Source of the DNA: Hanamia caeni
Lineage (GTDB): Bacteria > Bacteroidota > Bacteroidia > Chitinophagales > Chitinophagaceae
NCBI RefSeq assembly: GCF_003721595.1
Contig: NZ_RJJR01000015.1
Span: 1 to 64,000 of the forward strand
DNA: 64,000 nucleotides
Reading direction: 5' to 3'
This document shows, one piece after another, positions 24,081 through 33,510 of this stretch; positions within the stretch are counted from its first letter, which is position 1, and each line of letters opens with the position of its first letter. The notes beneath the pieces are model-generated. The model ran no database searches. It was not told the origin of the DNA and saw only the letters and a list, made by a program, of their open reading frames with translations. The position numbers were made by a program, and so were the translations under genes.

Positions 24081-26051
24081 TTACATCATCGGCTGCAGGT
24101 GCTCTTCACGTTTTAACTCAACATTGGTAAAAGGCTGGTACACCAATGGTATCTGTTCGATGGCCACATCGCTTTTATCGAGTCCAAAAGCGGTTTCATC
24201 GCTTTGGCCGAGGCGTTTTAGAAAAAAATAAGTGTTCAGTAATAACCCTTCACGCAGGGAAAATTCATTTTCTACAGAAAGAAATTTTTCAATGACTACA
24301 AATTTAAAATCGGGCTCACTGTTGTATTTAGTGGATCCATCAGGCAGGGTATGTAAATTCAGTTCCTTATTATTTATCAGTTCCTGCACTATTTTTTTGA
24401 AATACAACTCTGTCCGGGGCTGAATACGAAAACCAATATTGATATTTACTTTTATCACCCTATCATCTACCAGCTCAGAAACATTATAGGAAAGTGTGTA
24501 AGGCTCTTCAGTTCTGTTGATATGAAGAAACCAATAAACATCCGCCCTTTTGGGCTTTTTGCCAAAAATTGATTTAATGATTTTTTCTTCAATATTATGT
24601 CGTTGGTTGGCTTTTGTGAGGTAGATTAATTGGGAGCAATACTTTGGAATCCGGCTGTCTTCGCTTAACATTTTCAGTTGAGTTGCATATTTACCCAAAT
24701 CTACAAAATGGGTTAGCCGGTTGGTAATTTTTCTGCCGTAATACCAGACGTACATTGTAGTAAAAATGCCAAATTCAAAGAAAAGAAACTTCCAGCGCTC
24801 CTCTATTTTTGCCACGTTTGCAATAAAGAAAGAAAATTCTATAGTGCCAAAAAGCAGCAGTAAGCCAAGTACTAAAAATTTATTCCATTTTAATTTGTAA
24901 AACAGAAAGTGCATAAGCAAAAAGGTGGTCATCATCATGGTTATAGTAATACCAAAACCATAAGCAGCTTCCATATTGGTGGAAGTTTCAAAATATAAGA
25001 TCATCAAAATACAACCTGCCCAAAGAATATTGTTTACGCTTGGAATGTAGATTTGTCCTTTTAATTCTGTGGGCTGCCTTACTGCAATACGTGGCCAGAA
25101 ATTCAGGTTCATCGCTTCGTTCACGAGTGTATAGCTTCCGCTGATCATGGCCTGTGATGCAATTATGGTGGCAATGGTCGCAATAATGATTCCTGGTATC
25201 AGAAACCAGTGGGGAATTATTTCATAAAAAGGATTCCGGGCCTGCAGCAATGCACCTTTTCCCAGGTTCATAATCCAGGCAGCCTGCCCCATATAATTGA
25301 GCATTAATGCGGTCTTTACCCAGGCCCATGTAATACGGATATTATTTCTACCGCAATGCCCGAGGTCAGAATATAATGCTTCCGCTCCGGTAGTGGCTAA
25401 AAAAACGGCACCTAATAACCAAAAGCCGTGAGGGTATTCTGCCAAAAAATGGTAAGCGTACACGGGACTAAGTGCTTTGAAAATAGCAGGATGTTTGGCA
25501 ATTTGTGAAATACCAAGAGTGGCCAGCATGATAAACCAAACTAACATCGCAGGCCCGAATGTGCTTCCAATTTTATGGGTGCCGAAACGCTGAAAGAAAA
25601 ACAATGCCGATAAGATGATTATTACCACCGGAACTGTTGGCAAATGTTCGAGGCCTTTTACAATCGTTAACCCTTCCACTGCCGAAGCCACAGAAATGGG
25701 TGGCGTGATAATGCCGTCCGCGAGTAAAGTAGTAGCGCCAAGGATGGTCGGAATGACCATATATTTTCCATATTTGCGAACGAGCGCATATAATGAAAAA
25801 ATTCCACCTTCGCCATGGTTGTCGGCTTTTAAGGTAAGGTAGATATATTTGAAAGTGGTTTGAAAGGTGATGGTCCAGAATACGCAGGAAATACCGCCAT
25901 ATACAAGTATTTCCGAAACAGGCCTTTCACCCACAATGGCTTTTAAAACATAAAGCGGGCTGGTGCCTATATCGCCATAAATAATGCCCAGGGCAACCAG
26001 TAAGGTTGCAGCCGTTACTTTGCCAGAGATTCCCTTTTTAATCCTTTCCAT
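24081..26051 (-). CDS. kup: Kup-type low-affinity potassium transporter
   Basis: 656 aa from MERIKKGISGK; the eight residues before it look untranslated. The signature LGIIYGDIGTSPLYVLKAI near residue 18 and KADNHGEGGIFSLYALVRK near 75 are diagnostic of the KUP/HAK/KT family. About twelve TM segments fill the first 430 residues; the C-terminal 200 residues are cytoplasmic. It imports K+ by proton symport across the inner membrane. Upstream on the same strand are a 34-aa membrane peptide and a KdpE/KdpD-like two-component pair, suggesting potassium- or turgor-dependent control. Confidence 0.95.
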   Translation of the reverse strand: MERIKKGISGKVTAATLLVALGIIYGDIGTSPLYVLKAIVGERPVSEILVYGGISCVFWTITFQTTFKYIYLTLKADNHGEGGIFSLYALVRKYGKYMVIPTILGATTLLADGIITPPISVASAVEGLTIVKGLEHLPTVPVVIIILSALFFFQRFGTHKIGSTFGPAMLVWFIMLATLGISQIAKHPAIFKALSPVYAYHFLAEYPHGFWLLGAVFLATTGAEALYSDLGHCGRNNIRITWAWVKTALMLNYMGQAAWIMNLGKGALLQARNPFYEIIPHWFLIPGIIIATIATIIASQAMISGSYTLVNEAMNLNFWPRIAVRQPTELKGQIYIPSVNNILWAGCILMILYFETSTNMEAAYGFGITITMMMTTFLLMHFLFYKLKWNKFLVLGLLLLFGTIEFSFFIANVAKIEERWKFLFFEFGIFTTMYVWYYGRKITNRLTHFVDLGKYATQLKMLSEDSRIPKYCSQLIYLTKANQRHNIEEKIIKSIFGKKPKRADVYWFLHINRTEEPYTLSYNVSELVDDRVIKVNINIGFRIQPRTELYFKKIVQELINNKELNLHTLPDGSTKYNSEPDFKFVVIEKFLSVENEFSLREGLLLNTYFFLKRLGQSDETAFGLDKSDVAIEQIPLVYQPFTNVELKREEHLQPMM

Positions 26052-26166
26052 TCCTATTGAATTGATCTCCTGCAAAATTGAAAGGAATAGTATAGGGAAA
26101 ATGTAAAAATAGTACCACCGGATATAAAGGTTTTATAAAGAGCAGAATGGCTTTAGGGAATGCACT

Positions 26167-26271
26167 TTATTTTTCTTCAAGCATTTCTTTAACTGCTGTA
26201 AGAAACAGGAATATAACAGTACCTGACAGCAGAACGATGCCAATAATAGGTATTACTCCGGGTGAAAGCAT
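26167..26271 (-). CDS. 34-aa membrane peptide (KdpF-like in size)
   Basis: A short frame, ATG at 26271 to TAA at 26167, encodes MLSPGVIPIIGIVLLSGTVI followed by FLFLTAVKEM and LEEK: one hydrophobic helix with an acidic tail. Its size, position between a KdpE-like regulator (98 bp away) and Kup (115 bp away), and orientation recall KdpF, the small stabilising peptide of the Kdp pump. However, the usual KdpF ending is absent, so the name is not warranted. It may instead be a regulator peptide of Kup, or a chance frame. Confidence 0.45.
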   Translation of the reverse strand: MLSPGVIPIIGIVLLSGTVIFLFLTAVKEMLEEK

Positions 26272-26368
26272 GATTGCAATTTTGATTTAGCAATTCATGA
26301 CGAAGTAAATTTTTAATCCATCAACAAAAGATAAAAAAACAGTCCGAAAAATAAAATTTTTATAAAGA

Positions 26369-27046
26369 CTATTGAAAGCGGTAACCAACACCGCTTTCAG
26401 TAATAATGTGCAGCGGGTTATTTGGATTTTCTTCAATCTTTTTTCGCAGTGAACCAACAAAAACACGTAAATATTGTGTTTCGGTTTGATAACCTACGCC
26501 CCAGATTTCCTTTAGTATAAACCGGTGCGTCATAACCCGGCCTTCATTGCGGGCGAAAAGTGAAAGGAGATTGAATTCAGTGGAAGTGAGTTTAATCAAT
26601 TCATTGTTTTTTCTAACGGTTCTTGCAGCCAGGTCAATTTGCAAATCGCCTGCATCCATAATAGTTGTATTGTTGGTTGTTTGATTTCTTCGGATTGCCG
26701 AGCGAATACGTGCTAATAATTCTGCTGTACGAAATGGCTTGGAAAGATAATCGGTAGCGCCATTATCAAGAGCGGAGACAATATCCGTTTCGCTATTTTG
26801 TACAGAAAGAATAATAATAGATTTATTGTACCACTGGCGCAATTCCTTGAGTATTTCATGACCACTTTTATCCGGTAGCCCAATGTCCAGCAAAATAAGT
26901 TCGGGAGGATGGCTTGCTGCCTTTATTATCCCTTCTTTCCCGTTTTCAGCCTGCAACACCTTGTAACCATTGCTCTCTAACGTAATTTCAAGAAGCTTAC
27001 GAATTTGTGGTTCATCATCGATGATAAGTATCTCCGCTTTATTCAT
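26369..27046 (-). CDS. KdpE-like OmpR-family response regulator
   Basis: 225 aa. Receiver domain with ILIIDDEPQIRKLL at the start, phosphorylation site LILLDIGLPDKSG near residue 53 and KPFRTAELLARIR; then an OmpR/PhoB winged helix (IKLTSTEFNLLSLFARNEG, ending ITESGVGYRF). It activates or represses target promoters after phosphorylation by its partner kinase, whose gene overlaps its start by 8 bp. The likely target is the kup unit downstream. Confidence 0.9.
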   Translation of the reverse strand: MNKAEILIIDDEPQIRKLLEITLESNGYKVLQAENGKEGIIKAASHPPELILLDIGLPDKSGHEILKELRQWYNKSIIILSVQNSETDIVSALDNGATDYLSKPFRTAELLARIRSAIRRNQTTNNTTIMDAGDLQIDLAARTVRKNNELIKLTSTEFNLLSLFARNEGRVMTHRFILKEIWGVGYQTETQYLRVFVGSLRKKIEENPNNPLHIITESGVGYRFQ

Positions 27047-28115
27047 TTTTCAGGTTGTTTAAATAGGAGGCTTCAGCCGCAATTTCGATAGTGAATTTTG
27101 CGCCTCCCTGTTGATTATTTTCCAGTTTTACGGTACCGTTTTGCGCTTCTGCAAAACCTTTTACGATGGAAAGACCTAAGCCGCTTCCGCCTGCTTTGGT
27201 ATTGGGAAGACGGTAAAATTTATCAAATACCATCGGAATTTCTTCCATGGGGAAACCGTTGCCATTGTCTGAAACAGTGATCACACAATTTTCCGCCTCA
27301 TGTTTTACCTCAATCTCAATACAAGTATTTGCAGGTGTATATTGAACGGCATTATGTAACAGGTTGTATACAATTTGCCCCGTGAGGCCACTGTCCAGCT
27401 TGAACAAGGGAAGATTATCATTGTTTTGAAAAATAAAATGGTGATCAGTGGGAACCAGCTTTTGAATGGCAGAATTAATAAGCTCGTTCATATCTGTCCA
27501 ATCCATTTTAGGTTTTAACATTCCACTCTCTAACCGGCTCATATTGAGAATATTTTCCACCTGGCGGTTCAGACGGTTTCCGGCGATTTGGATTTCGTTC
27601 AGCAATTCCGACTGATTTTCAGCCGAAATTGGATTCAGGCTTTCTTTTAGCATATCCACCGAACCAAGAATGGCAGCAATGGGTGTGCGTAACTCGTGTG
27701 AGAGCGAATTAAGTAGGGTATTGTACAGTTTCAACTCGTTTTCCTTTTCTTCTTTATCTCTTGCCTTATTCTCTGCTTCGCGCATTTTGAATGTCAAAGC
27801 CGCATTTATCAGCGCAATTAAAAAATAGAGTAGAAACATCAGCAAATCCTCGGTATTGCCAATGCTAAAAGTATATAACGGCGGTATAAAGAAGAAGTTC
27901 CATATAACAGCACTTAAAACAGCCGAAAGCAATACCGGAAGAATTTCAAACAGCATCGCCACTACCGATACCGTCATTAACAGGACGAGTGCTACTATTT
28001 TATAGTCGATACCGCCATTAAAAGGAAAGAAAGCCAGTGAAACGGCAAGTACCGGTAGCACACTAAAAAGGTATTGTGTTTTAACCGGCAATTTTCTTAT
28101 ATCTGACAGCTTCAC
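27039..28115 (-). CDS. KdpD-like sensor kinase lacking the N-terminal Kdp domain
   Basis: 358 aa. Residues about 15-105 form four TM segments of the DUF4118 type found in KdpD (FFPFNGGIDYKIVALVLLM, FFIPPLYTFSI). HisKA follows with LLNSLSHELRTPIAAILGS, then HATPase with VSDNGNGFPMEEI and GGSGLGLSIVKGFAEAQNG. The KdpD and universal-stress domains that normally precede the membrane part are absent; in Bacteroidota these are often encoded separately, but no such gene nor kdpABC is in this window. It senses potassium limitation or turgor by analogy. Translationally coupled to its regulator. Confidence 0.9.
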   Translation of the reverse strand: MKLSDIRKLPVKTQYLFSVLPVLAVSLAFFPFNGGIDYKIVALVLLMTVSVVAMLFEILPVLLSAVLSAVIWNFFFIPPLYTFSIGNTEDLLMFLLYFLIALINAALTFKMREAENKARDKEEKENELKLYNTLLNSLSHELRTPIAAILGSVDMLKESLNPISAENQSELLNEIQIAGNRLNRQVENILNMSRLESGMLKPKMDWTDMNELINSAIQKLVPTDHHFIFQNNDNLPLFKLDSGLTGQIVYNLLHNAVQYTPANTCIEIEVKHEAENCVITVSDNGNGFPMEEIPMVFDKFYRLPNTKAGGSGLGLSIVKGFAEAQNGTVKLENNQQGGAKFTIEIAAEASYLNNLKNE

Positions 28116-28196
28116 GTTTTACTTTTATTTGAATATAAAAGTAATGATAAGGCTATAAAGATATTGTAAAGAATAGCTTCTTCTGTTCCTGAAATT

Positions 28197-30614
28197 TTAA
28201 TTATTATTCACTCTCCCTTTTTCTTCTTCCGCACCGGTACTGCGTTCACGCTTTCCCTTTAATTTTTCTTTGCCAAAATTGTGTGTGAACGTCACCTTAA
28301 AAGTTGGCCGGGAGAAATTGAGATTGAAAGTAGAAACAAGATTTTGTTCCGGTAAATTAATGGACGTTCTGTATTTCATAGAATTCAAAATATTTGAAGC
28401 ATTAAAATCTAATGAACTTTTCTGGCCAAGCTTTTTCTTTAGCCCCATGTTAAGCATACCAAGAGGTTTTACAATAGCTAACCCCGATAGGGATTTCGAT
28501 TGATAAAAACCGGACAATTCAAGTGTAAATTTTTTCGGTAGCTTAAATTGCTGGCTTCCGTAAATATTAATATTGCCGGAGTTCAACCTTACCGCATCTT
28601 TTTGATAAATCGCATTTACCTGTTGCCATAATCCTGTAATATTAAATTGCATTGTCCACCATTCATTCACCGTAACCGGTAAGGAAATGATTGCAGAAAT
28701 GATCTTTTGATTTTCAAGATTTCGTGGTGTCAAAATGGTTATCAGCCTTGCCGAATCTATTTCCGCCTGGAACCCCGTTATAGCTTTTTTTTCTACGCTG
28801 TAAGAAATTGAAAAAAGGTAAGATTTAAAGATATAATCTCCCTTAATGGTATTGGTAAAAGATGGTTGCAATGCGGGATTGCCCGTAAGCTCTGTTTTTG
28901 AATCGAGGTAATATGTAAAAGGTGCCAGGTCAGTAAAGGCAGGCCTGTTGATACGGGTGTTAAATGAAAAATTAATTTTATTATTTTCATTCAAAGTATG
29001 CGACAGAAAAACGGTTGGAAAAAGATTTCCATAATGCCGGTCCACTATATTTTTTATGGTTTCGGTGCCCAGGTTTGAATTAGTGTATTCATACCGTAAG
29101 CCCAACTTGGCATCCGTCTTTTTATTGAGAGAAACATCAACAGAAACATAAGCCGCTGAATAATTTTCGTTCAATTTATATTTTGCCGACAACGCCTCAT
29201 CCTTAATCCATGAAGGCTGCTCCAGCCTTTCAAAACTTACATCATTTTTAAATCCTGAAACGGTTTGTTTAAGCCCGCTTTCCATACTTATTTTCTTTCC
29301 TAATTTGGCGTTGTAGTCTAAGGCCCCGACCAAAAATTCCATATAGGTAAGCTTGCCGCTCCGTGTTGCAAGGTTGTAAATAAACTTTCCGGTGCCATCA
29401 TAGTTAGAAGCAAAATAATTCACCGGTTGATTGTTTTTGTAATGGATATAATCAAGATTCAGAGTAAGATTCGTATTTTCTTTAAAACTATGGCTGCTGT
29501 TTAAATTGATTCCATAATTTATCCAATCGTTCAGCTCATGATTTGAATAGGTCGTTAAAGTATCGGGCACTCCATTTTTGATTAATGAACTTTGAGTCTG
29601 CTCAGCCTGTGTGAAATGCCTTTTATTACCTGTAACCAGCATGCCGACAACGGTTCGGTTGTTGATTTGGTAATCCAGTCCAAGCCTTGCATTTATTTGT
29701 ATCGTTGTGTCGGTACGGTCCATGGTATTATATTTTTCGAAAACGTTCCCTTTATTCTGTATTTTGCTATAACCCTCAAATCCGATAGGGCCTTTTATTC
29801 GTGAATAAGAGATATCGCCATAAATATTCAATTTGTCTTTACGATGATTGAAATTAATACCTGCACCACTTACCAATCCTTTTCCATATCCGAGCGATAA
29901 ATTATAAGATCCATTTGTGCCAACATTATTATTCTCTTTCAATACAATATTGATGTAGCCCGCATTTCCGCCGGCATCAAAACTGGCAGGCGGTGTGGTT
30001 ATCAGCTCTATTTTTTCTATATTGGCCGAGTTCATACCCGATAACATTTCTACTACAGCACTCACAGGCAGGTGGCTCATCTTTCCATTGATCATTAACT
30101 GCACGCCGTCTTTGCCACTAAGAGAAATAACATTATTCTGGTGGTCAACAATCACACCGGGAGATCTTTCTAGAATCTCAAGCGCTGTACTTCCTGCTGA
30201 AGTAATACTGTTTTCCACATTTATAATAAGCCGGTCAATTTTTTGTTCCAGCAGCGGTTTCTTTGCGGCTACTTTCACCTCATCCAATTGCTGAGTCTTT
30301 AGATAAAGATGAATCACACCAACATTTTTGTCGTTGCCCGCTGAAATAAAAAAGGTTTCTGAATTATACGGATTAAGCCCGGTAAAGCTTGACTTTATAA
30401 AATAGTTTCCTGTTTGAATATTCCTGAATAAAAAGCTTCCGCTTGCATCAGTAAGCATACCTTTTACGAGACCGGAATCGGAAGCCCGCAACAGCAGTAC
30501 GTTTACGTTATCAAGTTTTCTATCAAGGCTATCTTCCATTACACCTGAAATATTAGATTGAGCCTGACTTTCAAAAAAAGTTAAAATCAATGCAAAAAAG
30601 AATAACAGTTTCAT
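28197..30614 (-). CDS. Outer-membrane beta-barrel protein, TonB-receptor-like
   Basis: 805 aa with a signal peptide (LLFFFALILTFFESQAQ). Residues about 20-110 form a CarboxypepD_reg-like domain (GVMEDSLDRKLDNVNVLLLR), about 120-230 a plug-like domain (LEILERSPGVIVDHQNN, LSGKDGVQLMINGKMSHLP), and the remainder an OMP_b-brl_3 beta-barrel rich in alternating aromatic strands. Such proteins sit in the outer membrane; substrate is unknown. The C-terminal 25 residues are charged and lie after the last strand (KGKRERSTGAEEEKGR). It lies 81 bp upstream of the KdpD-like kinase on the same strand. Confidence 0.85.
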   Translation of the reverse strand: MKLLFFFALILTFFESQAQSNISGVMEDSLDRKLDNVNVLLLRASDSGLVKGMLTDASGSFLFRNIQTGNYFIKSSFTGLNPYNSETFFISAGNDKNVGVIHLYLKTQQLDEVKVAAKKPLLEQKIDRLIINVENSITSAGSTALEILERSPGVIVDHQNNVISLSGKDGVQLMINGKMSHLPVSAVVEMLSGMNSANIEKIELITTPPASFDAGGNAGYINIVLKENNNVGTNGSYNLSLGYGKGLVSGAGINFNHRKDKLNIYGDISYSRIKGPIGFEGYSKIQNKGNVFEKYNTMDRTDTTIQINARLGLDYQINNRTVVGMLVTGNKRHFTQAEQTQSSLIKNGVPDTLTTYSNHELNDWINYGINLNSSHSFKENTNLTLNLDYIHYKNNQPVNYFASNYDGTGKFIYNLATRSGKLTYMEFLVGALDYNAKLGKKISMESGLKQTVSGFKNDVSFERLEQPSWIKDEALSAKYKLNENYSAAYVSVDVSLNKKTDAKLGLRYEYTNSNLGTETIKNIVDRHYGNLFPTVFLSHTLNENNKINFSFNTRINRPAFTDLAPFTYYLDSKTELTGNPALQPSFTNTIKGDYIFKSYLFSISYSVEKKAITGFQAEIDSARLITILTPRNLENQKIISAIISLPVTVNEWWTMQFNITGLWQQVNAIYQKDAVRLNSGNINIYGSQQFKLPKKFTLELSGFYQSKSLSGLAIVKPLGMLNMGLKKKLGQKSSLDFNASNILNSMKYRTSINLPEQNLVSTFNLNFSRPTFKVTFTHNFGKEKLKGKRERSTGAEEEKGRVNNN

Positions 30615-31808
30615 GATTCAATGTTTTCTTTAAAATAAATTTTCAGAAAAACTTTTTACAAAGTTGAAAGAAGCATTTTGCCAATAAAATAAGTTAGGGT
30701 GATTGCAAGGGAAAACTGAGCAGGCAAACAGCTTTCTTTAGGGAATCATTTTTATACGCTCCTGTTGACCGCTCACTCAGCGAAACTGCTATTGACCATT
30801 ATTCTTCAGAAAAGGATAGGGAATAGATGCAGGCTGCTAATTCAATGGGGCTGTGTCATTTATTGTTGAAATCACTTCCATTTCGATTCGAGTCCTGATT
30901 GGATTTTTGAAGATCATAATCATAGCCATCACAAAATTGAAATTTTCTTGTATTTTTCAGTGGTAAGAAAAGGACTTTCTTCAGAGGATGGAATTTTAAT
31001 ATCCGGATATTGCAAAGTGTGTTTACAACTTTAACGCGTCAATAGGATTGTAGATGCCAACCGGAAAATATTGAGCACTAATGTATAAAATTTTAATTTC
31101 CATTTGTTCGTTTTATATTTTCCAGCTAACAGCAATGATAAATCTATGAAAACGTGAAAGACTTTTCCAGCGCCAATTACCCCGCGGCTGAATTGATTGA
31201 GCAGTGGGAGGTATTATAAACTTATGTGGTAAGATGGAATCGGAGAAAATGATGTTTTTTTCTTCCTGGTTCCTTCTGTCTGGCAGGCGCTCTTTAGATA
31301 ATGATAATGCTATTTACAGAAGTTAAACCGTAAACAAACAAGTTCCGCCAATTCTTATTTCCAATGGTTTCAGCCTCTGTAGGTGGTCCTCTTTCAAATT
31401 AAAATATTCCGCGGTATGGTTGCCAAATCAGATAAATATGATTACTCATTATAATAAAAGCGTTTAGCTGGATTCGTTACCAGTCACTAAGAATTTTGAA
31501 CTTTCCACTATTATGTTCTTAGAATTATCGTCCGAAAGCAAATGATTCCGTTGAAAAATAGTTGCTGTAAAAAACTGTGCACGTTCAATTGAAAAATTTT
31601 GATCCATAACGTTAATCTGTAAAATAAAAGGAAGAAACAAATAAAATCGTTGGTCGAAGGCCAGATGATAATGAACATCGTAATTCTTATTTGCGTCCTC
31701 GTAAAGAATGGTATTTTTTTCAATGCCCGTTTTGTATTATATTCTTTAAGTCCGAATGCAGTGAAGCAACAAATAAAATTGATTTTTGTTTTGAGTGAAG
31801 GCACCTTG
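30615..31808. other. 1.2-kb intergenic region, only fragments
   Basis: No complete gene is recognised. A short in-frame tail on the plus strand ending at 31219 (KDFSSANYPAAELIEQWEVL) reads like a real C-terminus, but nothing upstream supports it. CAGCTAAC at 31127-31134 resembles a right-hand cassette site, and GGATTCGTTACCAGTCACTAAGAA near 31473 matches the right part of the dispersed repeats at 37307 and 38551. It is probably a graveyard of accessory DNA. Confidence 0.45.
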
Positions 31809-33245
31809 TTATGATGCCGGCAGCGTACGGAAAGCTTTATTTTTCATAACCATAAGGGATACCATGATTGCTGAAATCATAAAGACATCAAACACAAACA
31901 AGTCTCCTATGACCACCTGGGCTAGAGAATGATCTTGCCTGAAGCTGAAATCACCATTTACAAACATTCTTATTAGCGCTACGGCTATGGTTGACCAAAC
32001 CAGTATCAACAACATGGATCTCAACACGGATGGCTTTCTTTGAAATGCAGCCACCAACAGGCCGACAACCAACGAGGCGGCAATAATTATGATTATCATC
32101 AATAAAGGCGACGATTGTAATGCCGGAAAAAGGTGCTCGTCAGTTACGAGATCTATTACGCAATGGCAAAAGGTTAAGGTAACAGCAATCTGGAAAGCAA
32201 GATGCGGCCATCGCAGGGTTATCATTATTAAGGCACAACCGATGAACGTAAAATTAACCAAAACCCTTCCGATAGTAGCTAGTGATTCGTAGAATATTCC
32301 GTCACGGGTGTTAATTATATCCAGGTACGATTCAAGCCATGATATTGCTGCGTACATCAAAAAACCTATGAACATGACGGAAACCAATTCTGATGCAAAG
32401 GATTTATTGATGGTAATTAATTTTTTTGGATTCAGCCGCCAGTCGATATGATTGCTTCTCCACGCCGCAAAGCCAAGAAAACCACCCAATAAAAAACCGA
32501 ATGAAAATTCCATCATCTTCCACCAGTCAACGATGAGAAGACGGGAGCCATACTGAGCGCCGACTGTAATCCAAAGAGAGCCCAGGCCAAAGCCCAGGCC
32601 TCCACCTATTAACCCATATAGGGCAAACCGCCATACTATTTTGAAATCTTCAGCGCGGGTTTTTATTTTCAGGAAAATTAATAATCCAATTGCGGCGAAT
32701 AATAATCCTGCCCACGATTCATTCCTGGGATGCGAATAAGGATTTGAAAAATACAGGACTTTTGGATCGTTTATCACTTTCAAACCAATCACAAGCGCAA
32801 TCAAAAATATCAAAAAACCTATGAGGATGGTTTTAACTTTAATCCGTTGAAAAATCAGGCCCAGGCCAATAAACAGCCCGCTGAGTAATCCCCATACTGC
32901 ACCCTTCAGGCTTGTTCCGGCAAAGCCCCACCATACTGTGTCAGCGTTTCGGAGAAAGCCAATTGTTTGCCCATAAGTCATCTCTCCACCCATAGCGGTT
33001 CCTGCGGTTCCAAAAACGGTTGCTATGGCAGCAAGCCTGAGTGGAATGTCAAGTAACAGGCAGATGGCCAGCATAACCATGGCGCCCGGAATCATGGCTC
33101 CGAAAGGGCCGCCACCAATAAAGCCACGTAATCCCCATCCGAGCAACATGGATACAGCAGGAAATAAAATGAAAAACAGTAACGAATGATTTTGTGCGAA
33201 TGCAGCTTTTTGCTGAGCATCAGTTAGTCTTTCCGATGGCTTCAT
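31809..33245 (-). CDS. Polytopic membrane protein, unknown function
   Basis: 478 aa with roughly twelve hydrophobic segments, several Gly-rich (LLGWGLRGFIGGGPFGAMIPG, GLIGGGLGFGLGSLWI, GFLLGGFLGFAAW). The Gly-Gly-Gly turn near residue 45 and the NPYSHPRNESWAG loop suggest a transporter or channel-like fold, but I do not recognise the family. It is an inner-membrane protein. Gene order gives no clue: upstream are the tricorn-type protease and an intergenic repeat. Confidence 0.7.
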   Translation of the reverse strand: MKPSERLTDAQQKAAFAQNHSLLFFILFPAVSMLLGWGLRGFIGGGPFGAMIPGAMVMLAICLLLDIPLRLAAIATVFGTAGTAMGGEMTYGQTIGFLRNADTVWWGFAGTSLKGAVWGLLSGLFIGLGLIFQRIKVKTILIGFLIFLIALVIGLKVINDPKVLYFSNPYSHPRNESWAGLLFAAIGLLIFLKIKTRAEDFKIVWRFALYGLIGGGLGFGLGSLWITVGAQYGSRLLIVDWWKMMEFSFGFLLGGFLGFAAWRSNHIDWRLNPKKLITINKSFASELVSVMFIGFLMYAAISWLESYLDIINTRDGIFYESLATIGRVLVNFTFIGCALIMITLRWPHLAFQIAVTLTFCHCVIDLVTDEHLFPALQSSPLLMIIIIIAASLVVGLLVAAFQRKPSVLRSMLLILVWSTIAVALIRMFVNGDFSFRQDHSLAQVVIGDLFVFDVFMISAIMVSLMVMKNKAFRTLPAS

Positions 33246-33363
33246 TTTTTTATTTTGAGGCTAAGATAAATGCAATCTGTTAAAAATTTTAAGCTGGTGT
33301 TTTTATGTGGGTCATACTGTTAGATTATTGGCGGAGGCGCTAACGACAGCCTTGAATAAAACT

Positions 33364-33412
33364 CACTTTCAGTCCCAGCCGGATTCTCCTGAAAGTGACC
33401 CGGCGTAAACGG
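33364..33412. repeat. AGTCCCAGCCG dispersed hairpin repeat, copy A
   Basis: CACTTTCAG and CTGAAAGTG (9-bp perfect stem) enclose TCCCAGCCGGATTCTC, followed by GACCCGGCGTAAACGGG. The same unit occurs at 37307, 38551 and, inverted, at 44713. A separate hairpin-like TTGGCGGAGGCGCTAA lies nearby at 33330. Confidence 0.7.
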
Positions 33413-33510
33413 GATGACGTGCTGGGCAGCGAAACAAATGGCCCCACACCTGTGTCTTTCAAAAAAATAAAAACCGGTCTTATTTATTTGTTTACTGTAA
33501 ACCTTAATGC

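Noticed and set aside
26167..26271. Naming the 34-aa peptide KdpF
   Set aside because: Size and position fit, but the conserved KdpF ending is absent and no kdpABC is near.
31511..31804. 97-codon minus-strand frame
   Set aside because: No domain, odd composition, no ribosome binding site, adjacent to repeat debris.
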